This document shows positions 1 through 6,858 of a stretch of DNA of 14,482 bases, piece by piece. Each line of letters opens with the position of its first letter. The first letter of the stretch is position 1. The notes under the pieces are model-generated. The model was not told the DNA's origin, ran no database searches, and saw nothing but the letters and a program-made list of their open reading frames with translations. The position numbers and the translations under genes were made by a program. Origin of the DNA: DAOUCV01 sp034432095 (GTDB lineage: Bacteria; Chloroflexota; Dehalococcoidia; Dehalococcoidales; UBA2162); NCBI GenBank assembly GCA_034432095.1, contig DAOUCV010000020.1, positions 1 through 14,482 of the forward strand. The letters run 5' to 3'.

Positions 1-31
1 CTATTTTTACTATATCTACGATATGCCAGGC

Positions 32-1867
32 TTAGTAGCCCATGGACTTCTTCAGCTCCTGGTCAATCCAGACCCATTTCACCCAGTTGCCCTCGTTCCA
101 GTTGCCGACGCTAAATTCACCGTGATAGTTCTTTAACCAGGGCCACCACATGGTGTAGCCGGGGGCTTTCGGGTAGGGGATCGCCCACGCCTGGTCAAGG
201 ACATATTTCATCAGCTCCCGGTGCATGGCCATGGCTACGGCTTGACCTTCGTATACGATGGCACGCTGGAGTTTGTCATACATCTCCCCGATATAGGGGT
301 CCTGAATATCGGTGGCATTAGCCCAGCCTGGTCCCCAGATATTGGTGAGCTGAAGAGCGGTACTGAGCCCCCCCATGCTGGAGTAGCATAACTGGTACTC
401 CCCGTACCATCTCTTACGCTGGTACAGTTCAGTCCAGGCGCCGGTCTCCAGAGTGGCGATGTCCAGCTCAACGCCCACTTTCGCCCACATATCCTTAAGT
501 ACCGAGAAGTAGTCGACCTGCGCGCTGGTGCAAAGGACTTTGACTTTGAAGCCGTTAGGATAGCCGGCATCCTTTAGAGCTTGTTTTGCCTTGTCAGGGT
601 TGTAGGTATAGAGTTCCTTGACTGAGGCAGGGCAGTCCGGGTCGTCAAGAGACAGGAAGAGAGCCTTGTATGCCGAGTTGTAGGTTACTGGCCAGGTGTT
701 TATTTCTGCCTCACCACCGAAGAGCTCTTTCGCCAGGGATTGCCAGTCAATTGCCATCATCATTGCCCGGCGAGCGCTCTTATTGTTGAAAGGTGGGTTT
801 TTGATGTCGAAGTGCGTATTGAAGCCACCATCAAAAAGGCTCTTAGAGTATTTTATCACTCCGCCAGTCTGCTCCATAAACAGGGGGAAGGTTTCCCAAG
901 TAGCCGAACCCACATCAATCTTGCCGGTCCGGAAAGCGGCGTCCCGAGTGGAGGCGTCAGGTATAATCAGGTACTTAACCCCATCCAGATAAGGTAGCTG
1001 GTTCCCCTTACCCGGCCCGCATGGGTCAGTGTCCCAGTAGTTAGGGTTCCTCCTGAAGGTAATCGTGCTGGAGGGGACGTAGTCAACGAGTATGAACGGT
1101 CCGGTGCCCACGGACCTGTTCCAATCTTTCATATCGCCGTATTTGTTCACCACCTCCGGCGGTACGATGCTGGCAAAATCAGCATAGCGCATCCGGGCAG
1201 CCGGCACATAGGCCGGGTCAATCTCGATAACAACGGTATACTTGTCGGTGGCATATATTTTTGCTTTGTTTAGCCCGGGTTGCTTGCTGATATAAGCCCG
1301 GGGGTTGTCCCGGTACATCGTCAGTGAGAAGACCACATCATCAGCCACGAGTTCCCGCCCATTGACCAGGCGGCTGGCCTCCTGCTCCGGGTTAAGGGCG
1401 TAGTGCACCCCTTTGCGGAGGTGGAATACCATTTTACCCGGTGTGGAGAAGTCCCAGCTCTCAGCGAGACAACCTGTTTTGTATTCCCAGATGTCGTTGC
1501 CCCCGATGTCCCAGGCAAGTTCACCCGTGCCCGCCATTCCTCGGCTCCAGTCGCCGGTCAGGAGCTCCTCGTTAGTCAGGTGGATAGTGGTGGTCGGGTT
1601 GGCATGAAAACCGAAGACCTCGTCAAAACCCGTTGTTATGTCCATCCCATATGCTTTACTAAAGATGCCACCATACTTTGGCACCTCCGGAGCTGGTGCC
1701 ACCACCTCTTCCTTTACCACCTTTTCCGCTGCCTCTTCCTCCATTTTTACGACTGCTTTCTCTTCTTCCGCTTTTTTCTCCTCAACTTCCTTCGGGGCAC
1801 AGGAGGCAATCACCAGGGATAACACCATCAAAGAACTCACCAGCATCCAGATAAACTTCCCTTTCAC
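32..1867 (-). CDS. Family-5 ABC transporter solute-binding lipoprotein (SBP-1)
   Basis: This is an extracytoplasmic, lipid-anchored binding protein of the oligopeptide/dipeptide (SBP_bac_5) family, 611 residues. It should capture a peptide or other small organic solute for an ABC importer. The start is GTG at 1867, preceded by a near-perfect ribosome binding site. Residues 1-23 form a lipoprotein signal peptide ending in the lipobox I-A-S-C, with Cys23 as lipidation site. A Lys/Glu/Val-rich, Pro-ending linker follows (about 25-65), then the globular domain beginning YGGIF. Family landmarks include LAESWDF, HLRKGVHY with NGRELVADDVVFSL, the VGTGPFILVDY strand, and RRNPNYWD. The C-terminus (IDQELKKSMGY) matches that of SBP-2 (DKDLKKALGY), so the two are paralogues. 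No permease or ATPase gene lies next to it. The family call is secure; the substrate cannot be read from the sequence. Confidence 0.93.
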   Translation of the reverse strand: MKGKFIWMLVSSLMVLSLVIASCAPKEVEEKKAEEEKAVVKMEEEAAEKVVKEEVVAPAPEVPKYGGIFSKAYGMDITTGFDEVFGFHANPTTTIHLTNEELLTGDWSRGMAGTGELAWDIGGNDIWEYKTGCLAESWDFSTPGKMVFHLRKGVHYALNPEQEASRLVNGRELVADDVVFSLTMYRDNPRAYISKQPGLNKAKIYATDKYTVVIEIDPAYVPAARMRYADFASIVPPEVVNKYGDMKDWNRSVGTGPFILVDYVPSSTITFRRNPNYWDTDPCGPGKGNQLPYLDGVKYLIIPDASTRDAAFRTGKIDVGSATWETFPLFMEQTGGVIKYSKSLFDGGFNTHFDIKNPPFNNKSARRAMMMAIDWQSLAKELFGGEAEINTWPVTYNSAYKALFLSLDDPDCPASVKELYTYNPDKAKQALKDAGYPNGFKVKVLCTSAQVDYFSVLKDMWAKVGVELDIATLETGAWTELYQRKRWYGEYQLCYSSMGGLSTALQLTNIWGPGWANATDIQDPYIGEMYDKLQRAIVYEGQAVAMAMHRELMKYVLDQAWAIPYPKAPGYTMWWPWLKNYHGEFSVGNWNEGNWVKWVWIDQELKKSMGY

Positions 1868-1874
1868 TGTAATT

Positions 1875-1885
1875 TCACCTCCTTT
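1875..1885 (-). promoter_or_regulatory. Strong ribosome binding site of SBP-1
   Basis: On the minus strand this reads AAAGGAGGTGA, an almost full match to the 16S rRNA anti-Shine-Dalgarno tail, seven bases before the GTG at 1867. It supports GTG as the real start and predicts efficient translation. Confidence 0.8.
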
Positions 1886-1894
1886 TTGTTGATT

Positions 1895-1923
1895 AGTTTA
1901 GTCTTATTCTGGGAGGTTGTCAA
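1895..1923 (-). promoter_or_regulatory. Sigma70-type promoter of SBP-1
   Basis: On the minus strand a perfect -35 box TTGACA (1918-1923) is followed by a 17-base spacer and a -10 box TAAACT (1895-1900, four of six consensus bases including the key T, A and final T). Transcription would start near 1888, just before the ribosome binding site, giving a short leader of about 20 bases. Confidence 0.65.
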
Positions 1924-2268
1924 TACTCCGGAGGCTCCCATAATCCGTGGATTTTTGAAAAGGTAGGGATTGAGGGGGGTGAAAGGAGCGGGTCTTTAGC
2001 AGCTGCTTGAATCTAAGGTCGCCAATGGGTGGAGTAGACCTCCAGGTAAGTATGTTGTCTACACCACCAGGTATCTTGAAATCATCCGGAAAAGAAAGGA
2101 GGCAAAAAGCACGACATCAGCAGCAAGAAGGGACTATAACAGGAGTACCAGGGAGGGGCATGACCCTAGAGTGTCCACTTTTCTAAAGGCCGGTTTTGTC
2201 CTATCTTCGCTTACGATATACATTTTAGTAAAGATAACCCTGTTAAGCTATTGAAAGACTGGGCGCCT
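1924..2268. other. Divergent intergenic stretch without a recognised gene
   Basis: This lies between the SBP-1 promoter and the amidohydrolase promoter. I see no start-to-stop gene. A plus-strand frame is open from 2000 to 2254 (84 codons) but has no early start codon and no recognised similarity. An imperfect inverted repeat, GGTGGAGTAGAC at 2028-2039 and GTCTACACCACC at 2057-2068 (11 of 12 pairs), could form a hairpin or be a binding site. The octamer TACGATAT occurs at 2212-2219. Confidence 0.4.
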
Positions 2269-2296
2269 TTGACATATCATTTCAATATCATATTCT
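2269..2296 (+). promoter_or_regulatory. Sigma70-type promoter of the amidohydrolase
   Basis: A perfect TTGACA at 2269-2274 is followed after 16 bases by TATTCT at 2291-2296 (four of six consensus bases). The start site would be near 2303, leaving a leader of about 140 bases before the chosen start at 2443. The leader has no obvious riboswitch structure that I can recognise. Confidence 0.55.
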
Positions 2297-2432
2297 AAGA
2301 GAGGTGCCTGAAATCATCGGGCTTTTCGGTTCCGATTACCAGACCCCGCATGACATGGGCGCCGAGTAGAGTTCCGGGCTGTCACAAGCCCCTTATATTC
2401 AGTCAAAACAGGAAGAACGGTGGATTGACAAT

Positions 2433-2438
2433 AAGGAG
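2433..2438 (+). promoter_or_regulatory. Ribosome binding site that fixes the amidohydrolase start
   Basis: AAGGAG lies four bases before ATG 2443. The upstream in-frame ATG at 2350 has no comparable site, and the residues it would add do not resemble the family N-terminus. The later ATG at 2485 also lacks a site. Confidence 0.6.
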
Positions 2439-2442
2439 ACAA

Positions 2443-4134
2443 ATGGGAATTATGACTGGCTCGATAACATCCCGATGGCTATCTATGGCTCCTGATCTCG
2501 TGATGTACAATGGCAACATCATCACCGTCGATCATGATTTCTCACTGGCGGAAGCGTTGGCCGTCAAAGGCAACAGGATCGTTGGCGTGGGTTCAAACAC
2601 CGATATGAAAAACCTGGCCGGTGAAAATACCAAATTGCTCGACCTGGAAGGTGCCACGGTCCTGCCCGGCATCAACGATGCTCATTGCCACCTCAGCGGT
2701 TTCGGCCTGGAAAGGCCTCCTCTGATGCTTGACCTTGCCTATCCAAGGGTCAAGTCAATGGAAGACATTAGGGCTGCTACCGCGGCCAGGGCTGCCGCCG
2801 TAGGGCCAGGAAAATGGATCTCCGGCTGGGGGTGGGACAGGGGTTTCCTGGTGGAGTTCAAAGATAGAACCCAGGCCTGGCCCACCCGGTTTGATATTGA
2901 CCCGGTAAGTCCGGATAATCCGGTTGTCTACGTAGAGTTTTCCGGCCATGTCTGCCTGGTCAATAGTAAAGCCCTGGAGATAGCCGGGATAAATAAGAAC
3001 ACACCTGACCCCGATAAGGGTGTTATCCAGAGAGACGCCTCTGGAGAGCCGACCGGTATCTTGTTCGAATCGGCTGCCGGACTGGTACGGCGGCTTGCCC
3101 CACCCCCGACCGAGGAGGAAAGGAAGACCGCCATCCTTCAGGCCATGGGCGAACTCAATTCACTGGGTATAACCTGCGTTACCGAGCCAGGCCTCAACGC
3201 CGAACAGGTCCGGACATATACCGAACTCTACAACCAGGGAAAATTTACGCTCAGGGTGAACTGCATGCTCATGGGCGGGCCGTCCCTGACGGCGGTCAAA
3301 GATGTTGTTGACCATGTCGGCACTGGTACCGGCTTTGGCAACGAATGGCTGAGGATATCCGGTCTCAAGCTACTGGCCGATGGCATCCCACCATCAAAAA
3401 CCGCCTTCATGTACGAAGACTATATCAACGGGGGGCACGGTCAATTGCTGGTGGACGGGAAAACCGACGATGAGCGCTATAATATGCTCATAAGCATGAT
3501 CAGGTACGCCAGTGCTAGGGGATTTCAGGTGGGCATTCACGCCACTGGCGACCGGGCCATCGATGCCTGCGTGGATGGCTTTATTGCCGCCCTGGGAGAA
3601 CGCCCATGGGATGCCAGGCACTACATCATACACGCCGATTACGTGACCCCCCAATGTGCCGAGCGAATGGCAAAGTACAGTATCGGGGCCACCGTGCAAT
3701 CAGCGATAAAATGGACCATCGGTAATCTCATGGTCGGTATCACCGGTGAAAAAAGAGCTGCCTATCACTGGCCTTTAAAAATGCTTTTTGAAAAGGGTGT
3801 CAGAGTCTGCAACAGTTCCGATGCCTCGGTCACTTATCCCGACTGGAGGCAAGGAATTGAATCGGCCGTCTTGCGCAAAGATAAGGCTACGGGGAAAGTC
3901 ATTGGCGCTGAGCAATGTATCACTGTTGAAGAGGCCATTCGATCCTATACGATTAACCCCGCCTGGCAGGGTCACCAGGATGATATCAAAGGTTCAATAG
4001 AATTGGGGAAACTGGCTGATTTTACTATTATCGGGGAAAACATCCTGGCTATAGACCCTAACCGGATTCACGAAGTCCCCGTTCTTTACACGTTTGTCAA
4101 TGGTAAGGTCGTCTACAAAAACCCGGGGGTTTGA
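2443..4134 (+). CDS. Amidohydrolase family 3 (YtcJ/NfdA-like) metal-dependent hydrolase
   Basis: This is a probable cytoplasmic zinc hydrolase of the amidohydrolase-3 family, which cleaves amide or N-formyl type bonds. From ATG 2443 it has 563 residues, a normal length. The composite beta-sandwich start (LVMYNGNIITVD, then VKGNRIVGVG) leads into VLPGINDAHCHL, where His81 and His83 form the first metal HxH motif. Later landmarks are GIHATGDRAIDA (His366), ARHYIIHAD (His393 and His397, where most relatives read RHRIEHA) and NSSDASVTYPDW (Asp460, where many relatives read SDxPV). The C-terminal sheet returns with IKGSIELGKLADFTII and VYTxVNGKVVY-like residues. The E-to-I change in the HxxxH region is a modest departure from the usual pattern. 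It has its own promoter, so it is probably transcribed alone. Substrate is unknown; a role in cleaving an imported amide fits the neighbouring binding proteins but is inference. Confidence 0.88.
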   Translation: MGIMTGSITSRWLSMAPDLVMYNGNIITVDHDFSLAEALAVKGNRIVGVGSNTDMKNLAGENTKLLDLEGATVLPGINDAHCHLSGFGLERPPLMLDLAYPRVKSMEDIRAATAARAAAVGPGKWISGWGWDRGFLVEFKDRTQAWPTRFDIDPVSPDNPVVYVEFSGHVCLVNSKALEIAGINKNTPDPDKGVIQRDASGEPTGILFESAAGLVRRLAPPPTEEERKTAILQAMGELNSLGITCVTEPGLNAEQVRTYTELYNQGKFTLRVNCMLMGGPSLTAVKDVVDHVGTGTGFGNEWLRISGLKLLADGIPPSKTAFMYEDYINGGHGQLLVDGKTDDERYNMLISMIRYASARGFQVGIHATGDRAIDACVDGFIAALGERPWDARHYIIHADYVTPQCAERMAKYSIGATVQSAIKWTIGNLMVGITGEKRAAYHWPLKMLFEKGVRVCNSSDASVTYPDWRQGIESAVLRKDKATGKVIGAEQCITVEEAIRSYTINPAWQGHQDDIKGSIELGKLADFTIIGENILAIDPNRIHEVPVLYTFVNGKVVYKNPGV

Positions 4135-4237
4135 GAATGATGGTTCCGGAGCCGGTCTTGCTCATGAGTTTTCCCGGCATAGATCAGGTCGAGCGCTCTC
4201 CATGCTTCCGGACGAAATTGAGCATCAGCCGAGAGAT
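4135..4237. other. Spacer after the amidohydrolase
   Basis: This short convergent spacer holds no convincing terminator. On the minus strand it reads open for a few tens of codons, with no recognised similarity. It may be further debris of the decayed kinase region next to it. Confidence 0.25.
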
Positions 4238-4721
4238 TTAATTAAACCAGCACCTATAAGGATAGATACACTCCCCAGGACAAGGTGGTGTAAAAGAGGC
4301 TAACAACCAAATGCAGACGGAACCCTCTACACCTTCTACCTCGACACGACTACCAACCCCATAGTTATCCTCCATGTCCTGTGCCATCCACTCGAGTGCT
4401 GCTACTAAGCCCAGGTCATCTAATGTGCGTGGTCTCTCAGGTCCTGTGCACAACGTCGCAAACGGTCAAAAGCTTCAACAGCCTGACAGCGCAGGGCGTC
4501 CAGTTTGTCCGTGGGCACCTTTGATTGTTTGGTACGATTACCTGGAACGTGTGTCCAAACGCTGGATGAGAGAGCAAGACCGAAGATACATCGTCATGAA
4601 GCTCGCGAGCAAGACGCTTTCTTTCCTCCTCCTGTGCCCTGGTGATAAGTTGGACATAGAAACGCATATTTTGCCGCAAGCTTTTTATATCCGCGTCCTT
4701 CTCACCTTTCCCAGATATATT
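4238..4721 (-). pseudogene. Frameshifted relic of a sensor histidine kinase (HisKA_3 type)
   Basis: Reading leftward, this stretch holds the dimerisation/phospho-acceptor region of a NarX/LiaS-type kinase in three frames. The first frame carries EEERKRLARELHDDVSS with the phospho-accepting His at 4596-4598. One missing base just after this (about 4580) moves the reading to a second frame, which carries LALSSSVWTHV and then TDKLDALRCQAVEAFDRLRRCAQDLR. An extra dinucleotide in the repeat at 4433-4438 shifts it again, to RPRTLDDLGLVAALEWMAQDM. Removing two bases there would restore the canonical DLRPRTLDDLGL motif. Neither the upstream sensor part nor the downstream HATPase_c domain is recognisable; similarity fades near 4320. 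A stop at 4722-4724 closes the first frame upstream. Clearly a dead remnant of a two-component sensor; no response regulator is seen nearby. Confidence 0.8.
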
Positions 4722-4813
4722 TCACTCGTCTTCATCGAGAAGTAAATACGAGTCTTTGTCACTCCCTTATCTCAAGGGTTACGTCTAAAAATAAGCGGAC
4801 AAGAAGAGCCTCC

Positions 4814-6616
4814 CTAGTATCCCAAGGCTTTCTTTAAGTCCTTATCTATCCACCACCGTGCTGCGTAGAACGCAAGGTTTCTGAATTCAAGTGTCTCACC
4901 GCTATATCCCTTGACGTACGGCTGAAAGACAACAAAAGAAACCAAAGGACATACCTGTATCGCCCAGTGATTCTCAAGGATTTTCCACATCACCTCATTA
5001 AATATCCGACGAGCCTCGTCCTCGGTAGTAGCAGCAAAATACTGCGCGACCAAGGCATCATAACTAGGGTCGTTATTACGGGTATAGTTAGATGGCCCCG
5101 TTTTTGAGTGACGCCATTGGACAGATATATTCGGGGTAAAACCTAAACCGCCTTCGAACCAACTGTACATCTGGTCATGGCTAAAACTGCGCACATAACT
5201 CATGTAGGCAGGCACCTCCATCCGCCTGATCTCCATATCAACATTAATATCTTTGAAATAGGCAACAATTATTTGCAAGAGTTCCACATCAAACATACCC
5301 GAAGTGACAATGTTTGTCTTAAAGCCATTAGGATAACCGGCTTCAGCCAGAAGCTGTTTCGCCCGCTTCGGATTGTAGCTATACTCATCCTTGAGCTCTT
5401 GAGGCCACTCATCGTAGGGAGTGGTCCACCCTGTAACGCCCGAGCGCGTCACCATAGACGGCTTCCCATCTACCACGCCACCATAATAGGTCTTAGCAAT
5501 CGTCTCACGGTCTATGGCCATCTGTAATGCCTTCCTAACTCTAATGTCGGTGAATGGCTCCTTATCACATCTCATACCCAGGCCTTGACCAAAAGCTGGC
5601 AACTTCCACTGTATGAGTTCAGGGTTGGTCTTTGAAAGCTCCAAGGACCGCTCCCAACTAGCACCTAACTCGTCGATCTTACCGGTTCGCAGCGCCGCTA
5701 ATTGTGTAGAGGCGTCCGGTATAACTATTATTCTGAAAGTATCGATGTAGGGGAGCTGGTTCTCTGGGTGACGCTCATCATAACCCCAGTAGTTGGGATT
5801 CCGGCTGTAGACTATTGAGCTCTCGGGAACGAAGTCCGTCAGCATCCAGGCTGCTGTCCCTACCGCCTTCCGCCAATCGGTCAGTTGCCCTCCCTCTGCC
5901 TGTACTGCCTCGGGGGCTTCTATACTGTTCTGGACCCCCATCTCTAGTAGAACATATATCGACATAGCAGATGGAGTCTTGAATCTAAAATCCACCGTGT
6001 ACTTATCTTTAACGGTAACCCGTTCAATGCTGCCTAGAATTGAGATGTAAAGTGGGTTTGGCTTGTCATAACCGCTACCTATCCCCAGCGCCCGGTCATA
6101 GTGATGCTTTACATCACTGGCGGTGAACTCCCGTCCATTTACCGGCGGCTTGTTCTGCCAGTGAACCCCTTTACGGATGTGGACAGTCACTGTCTGTGGG
6201 TCGGCCCACTCCCAGCTTTCTGCCAGCCATGGTGCTGCGTACTGCTGGAGATAAGCCGTGTCTATGAAAGGCCACACCTTGCGGTCTAACGTCCAGTCAC
6301 CACAAAACAGGTTTTCAAAGTGATGATTCGTAGTTGGAAATGTCCAATCCGTCGTGTCAAATTTTGGAGAAAGAGAACCGGTGGCAAGGGTTAACGTCCC
6401 ACCATACTGGGGCTCGCCAAACTTGTCCCACCAATTTCCCCCCGTTGGCGGTGGTGTTACCTCCTCCTCTTCCTTTGGTGGTGGTGTTACCTCCTCCTCT
6501 TCCTTTGGTGATGGGGTTACCTCCTCTTTTTTCTCCTCGGTCGGGGCACAGGACGCGAGCAAAAGAGACGCCACCATTAAAGAACTAACCAACAACCACA
6601 TAATCCTTTTTTTCAT
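4814..6616 (-). CDS. Family-5 ABC transporter solute-binding lipoprotein (SBP-2)
   Basis: This is a second lipid-anchored SBP_bac_5 protein, a paralogue of SBP-1, 600 residues from ATG 6616. An in-frame ATG at 6622 touches the Shine-Dalgarno sequence and is too close. ATG 6616 has six bases of spacing and places the lipobox Cys at residue 23, exactly as in SBP-1. The signal peptide ends L-A-S-C. It is followed by an acidic Pro/Thr linker made of tandem EEEEVTPPPK units (about 27-57) that tethers the domain away from the membrane. The core shows YGGTLTL, WLAESWEW, HIRKGVHW with NGREFTASDVKHHYDRAL, VGTAAWMLTDFVPES and SRNPNYWGYD. It has its own promoter and no adjacent permease or ATPase. It lies just downstream of the UGSC-like gene. 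Substrate is unknown. Confidence 0.93.
   Translation of the reverse strand: MKKRIMWLLVSSLMVASLLLASCAPTEEKKEEVTPSPKEEEEVTPPPKEEEEVTPPPTGGNWWDKFGEPQYGGTLTLATGSLSPKFDTTDWTFPTTNHHFENLFCGDWTLDRKVWPFIDTAYLQQYAAPWLAESWEWADPQTVTVHIRKGVHWQNKPPVNGREFTASDVKHHYDRALGIGSGYDKPNPLYISILGSIERVTVKDKYTVDFRFKTPSAMSIYVLLEMGVQNSIEAPEAVQAEGGQLTDWRKAVGTAAWMLTDFVPESSIVYSRNPNYWGYDERHPENQLPYIDTFRIIVIPDASTQLAALRTGKIDELGASWERSLELSKTNPELIQWKLPAFGQGLGMRCDKEPFTDIRVRKALQMAIDRETIAKTYYGGVVDGKPSMVTRSGVTGWTTPYDEWPQELKDEYSYNPKRAKQLLAEAGYPNGFKTNIVTSGMFDVELLQIIVAYFKDINVDMEIRRMEVPAYMSYVRSFSHDQMYSWFEGGLGFTPNISVQWRHSKTGPSNYTRNNDPSYDALVAQYFAATTEDEARRIFNEVMWKILENHWAIQVCPLVSFVVFQPYVKGYSGETLEFRNLAFYAARWWIDKDLKKALGY
6451..6510. repeat. Two perfect 30-bp tandem repeats in the SBP-2 linker
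   Basis: Positions 6451-6480 and 6481-6510 are identical, and a degraded third copy begins at 6511. They encode the repeated acidic/proline linker units of SBP-2. Because the unit is a multiple of three, copy number can change linker length without breaking the frame. Confidence 0.9.
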
Positions 6617-6622
6617 TTCCAT

Positions 6623-6629
6623 CTCCTTT
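6623..6629 (-). promoter_or_regulatory. Ribosome binding site that decides the SBP-2 start
   Basis: The minus strand reads AAAGGAG. It abuts ATG 6622 with no spacer but is six bases from ATG 6616, which is therefore the preferred start. Confidence 0.7.
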
Positions 6630-6672
6630 ATCTTAATTTATCTTTATATTCCCGTAATTGGAGACTTGTGTT

Positions 6673-6701
6673 ATTATATCAAATTTATTGTTGAAGCACA
6701 A
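6673..6701 (-). promoter_or_regulatory. Extended -10 promoter of SBP-2
   Basis: On the minus strand a perfect -10 box TATAAT (6673-6678) carries the extended TGn element immediately upstream (6679-6681). A weak -35 box TTGTGC (6696-6701) sits 17 bases away. The start would be near 6666, giving a leader of about 50 bases. The rest of the 6623-6858 spacer holds nothing I can recognise. Confidence 0.65.
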
Positions 6702-6858
6702 CACCTTTCCTACCGTCTTGATTCACCTCAATTACTATAGATTGACTAGAACCTCTGCGGTCCTGCCCCTTTGGCTTAGCTAACCGAATGTCAATATTGT
6801 CATGAAGATTATTCCGCAACAAAGTCTATTAAATTCAGGATGGGGATTCAATGCCTTT

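Noticed and set aside
2028..2068. Imperfect inverted repeat as a transposon end or terminator
   Set aside because: No transposase, target duplication or T-run accompanies it. Kept only as a note in the spacer entry.
2000..2254. Open 84-codon plus-strand frame in the divergent spacer
   Set aside because: It lacks a usable early start codon, matches no family I know, and is short enough to arise by chance.
2350..2442. Upstream ATG 2350 as the amidohydrolase start
   Set aside because: No ribosome binding site precedes it, and the extra 31 residues are unlike the family. ATG 2443 has AAGGAG at short spacing.
4764..4778. CCCTT-ATCTC-AAGGG hairpin as a terminator for SBP-2
   Set aside because: The stem is only five pairs and no T-run follows on the minus strand.
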